Assembly (NCBI GenBank): GCA_947685225.1
Contig: CANTUV010000062.1
Coordinates: forward strand, 18,000,501 to 18,064,500
From: Garcia nutans
Taxonomy: Eukaryota; Streptophyta; Magnoliopsida; Malpighiales; Euphorbiaceae
Direction: 5' to 3'
Length of the DNA: 64,000 nt
Each line of letters begins with the position of its first letter. Position 1 is the stretch's first letter. Below are positions 61,555 through 64,000 of the stretch, piece by piece. The position numbers and the translations under genes are program-made. The notes beneath the pieces were generated by a model that saw only the letters and a list, made by a program, of their open reading frames with translations, made no database searches and was not told the origin of the DNA.

Positions 61555-62045
61555 AAACTTAATCTCTGGTCCAAGCACACATTCTCGGGTCCAAGTACCC
61601 AAGCTCGGGTCCAAGTACCCATTCTCGGGCCCAAGTACCCAAATCAAATCAATCTCGGGTCTAAGTACCCAATCCCAAGTCCAAGTACCCAAATTAAATC
61701 AATCTCGGGTCCAAGTACCCAAATCAAATCAATCTCGAGTCCAAGTATCCAATACCGGGTCTAGAATCCAAATTTTCCTTAGGTCCAAAACCTAGAATTG
61801 TCCTTGAGTCCAGAACTCAAACCGGGTCCAGAACTCAAGTTTACCATTAGGTCCAGAACCTAGAATTATTTTTAAGTCCAGAACTTAGCTTGGGTCCAGA
61901 ACCCAAATTTTTCTTAGGTCCAGAACCTAGAATTATCCTTGAGTCCAGAACTCGAACCGGGTCCAGAACCCAAATTTTCCTTAGGTCCAGAATCTAGAAT
62001 TATCCTTGAGTCCAGAACTCGAACTGGTCCAGAACCCAAAACCTC
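61555..62045 (+). repeat. GGGTCCAAGTACCC and GGTCCAGAACC arrays in G3
   Basis: 61555-61760 repeats the G1-type core TCGGGTCCAAGTACCCAA. From about 61755 to 62040 a derived unit, GGTCCAGAACCTAGAATT / GAGTCCAGAACTCGAACC, takes over with a period near 60 to 65 bases. The second form is absent from G1, so the array has evolved into a new repeat in this copy. Confidence 0.85.
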
Positions 62046-62111
62046 AACCGTTTCATCAAAAATTAAGTCTTATTGCTTTTCACTCTCTTTCACTAAGGTT
62101 TCAGATCATTC

Positions 62112-62126
62112 AAGCAGGGGGCAAAC
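62112..62126 (+). other. Polypurine tract of G3
   Basis: AAGCAGGGGGCAAAC immediately before the 3' LTR start TGTAGACCC. It is identical to that of G1. Confidence 0.85.
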
Positions 62127-64000
62127 TGTAGACCCTTAATTTTTGACCCAATCCGGTCCAATATGTTTTATTTAGTCCAAAATGATTTTTGTTGTCTAAT
62201 TGGTCCAAAATAATTTTTGTTAAATAATTTTTGCTTTAGTATCTAATTTTTATTAATAAAAAATAAAAATAAACAAATCAAAATCAAAAAATAAATATAA
62301 AAATAAAAATCAAAGTCGAAAAAATCGGAATCGAAAAATCGTCGAGCGGGCCCGTCAGCATTTCGCCCGCAGGAAATTCCTACGGGCGAAATCACTGTGC
62401 TATTTCGCACGTAGAAATTTTTTGCCTGCAAAATAGCTTACAGGCCTGCTCCGCGCTCGCTGCCGCAGCCAGCTGCAGCAGATTTTTTCGCCAGCGCAGT
62501 TTTCCGCAGCAGTTTTTTTTCGACAGCGCAAATTTTCCGACGCAAATTTTTTGAAACCTAATCCAAATAGGTTTTGATTTCTTTTTTTTTTATTAATATT
62601 ACTTACCTTAACTAATTAGAAATAAACAACCTCAAACCACTATAAATAAGGACCAAAGGCGATTAAAAAAGGAGAGGCAAAAATCCAAGAGGAGTTTGGA
62701 AAATTTGAAACCCAATCAAGGAAGGAAAAGAAGAAATTCAATTCAACTTTTTTCTGGAACAGAAGTAGCACGATTTAGAGGATTCAAAGGCAAAAAAAAG
62801 CTTGTCTTTGGAGCTAGTTCATCATAGAATAATTGTTTTTTGAGAAATCATCAAAAGAAGGTATGTGTTAATTAATTTTCTTTAATTTTTTTTTACATAG
62901 TAGAAAATCTATGAAATCAAAATTAAAAACCTTTGAACTTTAATTTAGTTTTTCTAAATCCAAAAAAAAATCTTATTTCGTTGGTTTATCTTCCAAAAGG
63001 CTTAAAATTGTTATTTTTTCTTCTTAAAAATCTTAAAACTCTAATTGAACATATTTTTCAACAAAACTAAGATGTAAATTCTGCTTCTTTTAAAATCTTA
63101 AAGTAGGTTCTATTTCATTCAAAAAGTCTACTTAAACATCTTTTCTACTTATAAAAACTTTAATTTATTTGTTTAAATTCATAAAACTTCATGAAATTAT
63201 CAAATTGATTTCTAAAACCCTAAAAATTATTCACCACCTGTGACCCTACTTCTAAATCCTAAAATCCAAAATTCAACTTTTAAACCCAAAATAATGAACA
63301 CTAACCCTTTCAAAATCTTAAACCCTAATTTTTATGAACCCAAATCCTTTTAAAACATTGAAAAACATAAAAACCTAAAAACCTAAATTTTACACAGTAG
63401 CTTAGGAACCGAATAACCAAAAATCACAAATTAAAGTATTTTAAAGTGTTTAAAACCCTAGTTTTATGATATCATCATTCAAACATTAATTTTGTTAATC
63501 AAAGAGTCTTACGAACCCTTTAAAACATAAAACCCTAATTTATTTTAATTCCATAAAAAGTCACAATAGCCATAATTGGACTTTTATTTGCTTTATTCAA
63601 TTCCATACTTGATTATGCTTTGATTTATTTCTTATGCTTTAATTTATTTAATTTCAATACTTGATTTATTTAATTTATCATGGATGGATGTTTATTTTAT
63701 ATTTTGATTAATAGCTTTGATGAATGATTTATTTATGATGAATGATTATTTACTTTTATCAATTAATTTAGATTTCCAAAAGTTGTAAGAGGTATGTTTC
63801 CACTTGGTGGGTGCCTCATTATTTAAACATCATGTAATTTAATTTGCTTTTATATTTTAGAACCTATGTAGAGGGCATGTTTCTACCTTTTTTGTGGGTG
63901 TCCTATTTAGGCATGTGATGTAAGGACATGTTTCCATCCTTGGATGGGTGTCCATTTATTTGCTTTATTTAGACATTGCTTTGATTTTAATATATTGATG
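62127..64000 (+). repeat. 3' LTR of G3, cut by window end
   Basis: 1874 bp visible, aligned with 53846-55685 of the 5' LTR. Differences include the hairpin at 62360-62392 (only here), extra GC-rich sequence near 62455-62480, and scattered substitutions. It still carries AAACCCTAA motifs at 63215-63540. The target duplication lies beyond the window. Confidence 0.9.

Larger units (their letters stand above)
53846..64000 (+). mobile_element. Gag-only Tat/Ogre-like element G3
   Basis: 5' LTR 53846-56027, primer site 56029, gag 57125-58592, noncoding internal, tandem arrays, purine tract 62112-62126, and 3' LTR from 62127 past the window end. The internal region is about 6.1 kb, far shorter than an autonomous Tat/Ogre element, and has no pol. 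G2 has the same layout, so the lack of pol seems to be a family trait. Mobilisation would need proteins in trans. Confidence 0.88.

Overview
This window is flowering-plant (probably eudicot) nuclear DNA made almost entirely of nested Ty3/Gypsy LTR retrotransposons. It is AT-rich, has no recognisable host gene, tRNA or rRNA, and every long coding tract is a retrotransposon gag, pol or env-position ORF. Names used here: T1, T2, T3 (chromovirus of Tekay/Del type), S1 and S2 (solo LTRs of the same broad type), G1, G2, G3 (gag-only, Tat/Ogre-like), A1 and A2 (Athila-like), H (old Tekay-type LTR that is the deepest layer seen).

Layout. 1-28310 is a minus-strand compound element, LTR-internal-LTR-internal-LTR (T2 left, T3 right, sharing the LTR at 19412-21429). 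The LTR at 1-4782 carries solo LTR S1 (910-3781), and T2's reverse transcriptase is split by T1 (7091-16893), a complete element with near-identical LTRs, target duplication AATAC and one intact 1548-codon gag-pol with a C-terminal chromodomain. The compound lies in the 3' untranslated part of G1 (plus strand, visible 28311-31866). G1 lies inside G2 (minus, visible 31867-40416), which also carries solo LTR S2 (33768-36291). G2 lies in the gag of A1 (minus, visible 40417-42832). A1, A2 (44373-53669, target duplication ATGTG) and G3 (plus, 53846 to beyond the window end) all sit in H (42833-44372 and 53670-53845). The deepest path has six layers: H, A1, G2, G1, T2/T3, then T1 or S1.

Function. 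Only T1 looks able to encode everything needed for retrotransposition. T2 and T3 have pol but carry stops and frameshifts. G2 and G3 have the Gag region, primer sites, purine tracts and LTRs but no pol, so they would depend on proteins supplied in trans. A2 keeps gag, protease and an env-position ORF but has lost reverse transcriptase, RNase H and most of integrase.

Cross-element structure is the most interesting content. Five Tekay-type LTR types share a long inverted repeat around a hypervariable tandem-repeat cassette; four share a pair of small hairpins. A GGGACACGGCCA palindrome recurs in Tekay-type, Athila and Tat-like elements. Boundaries, target duplications and reading frames were read by eye from the sequence; clade names rest on motif recognition, not on database searches.
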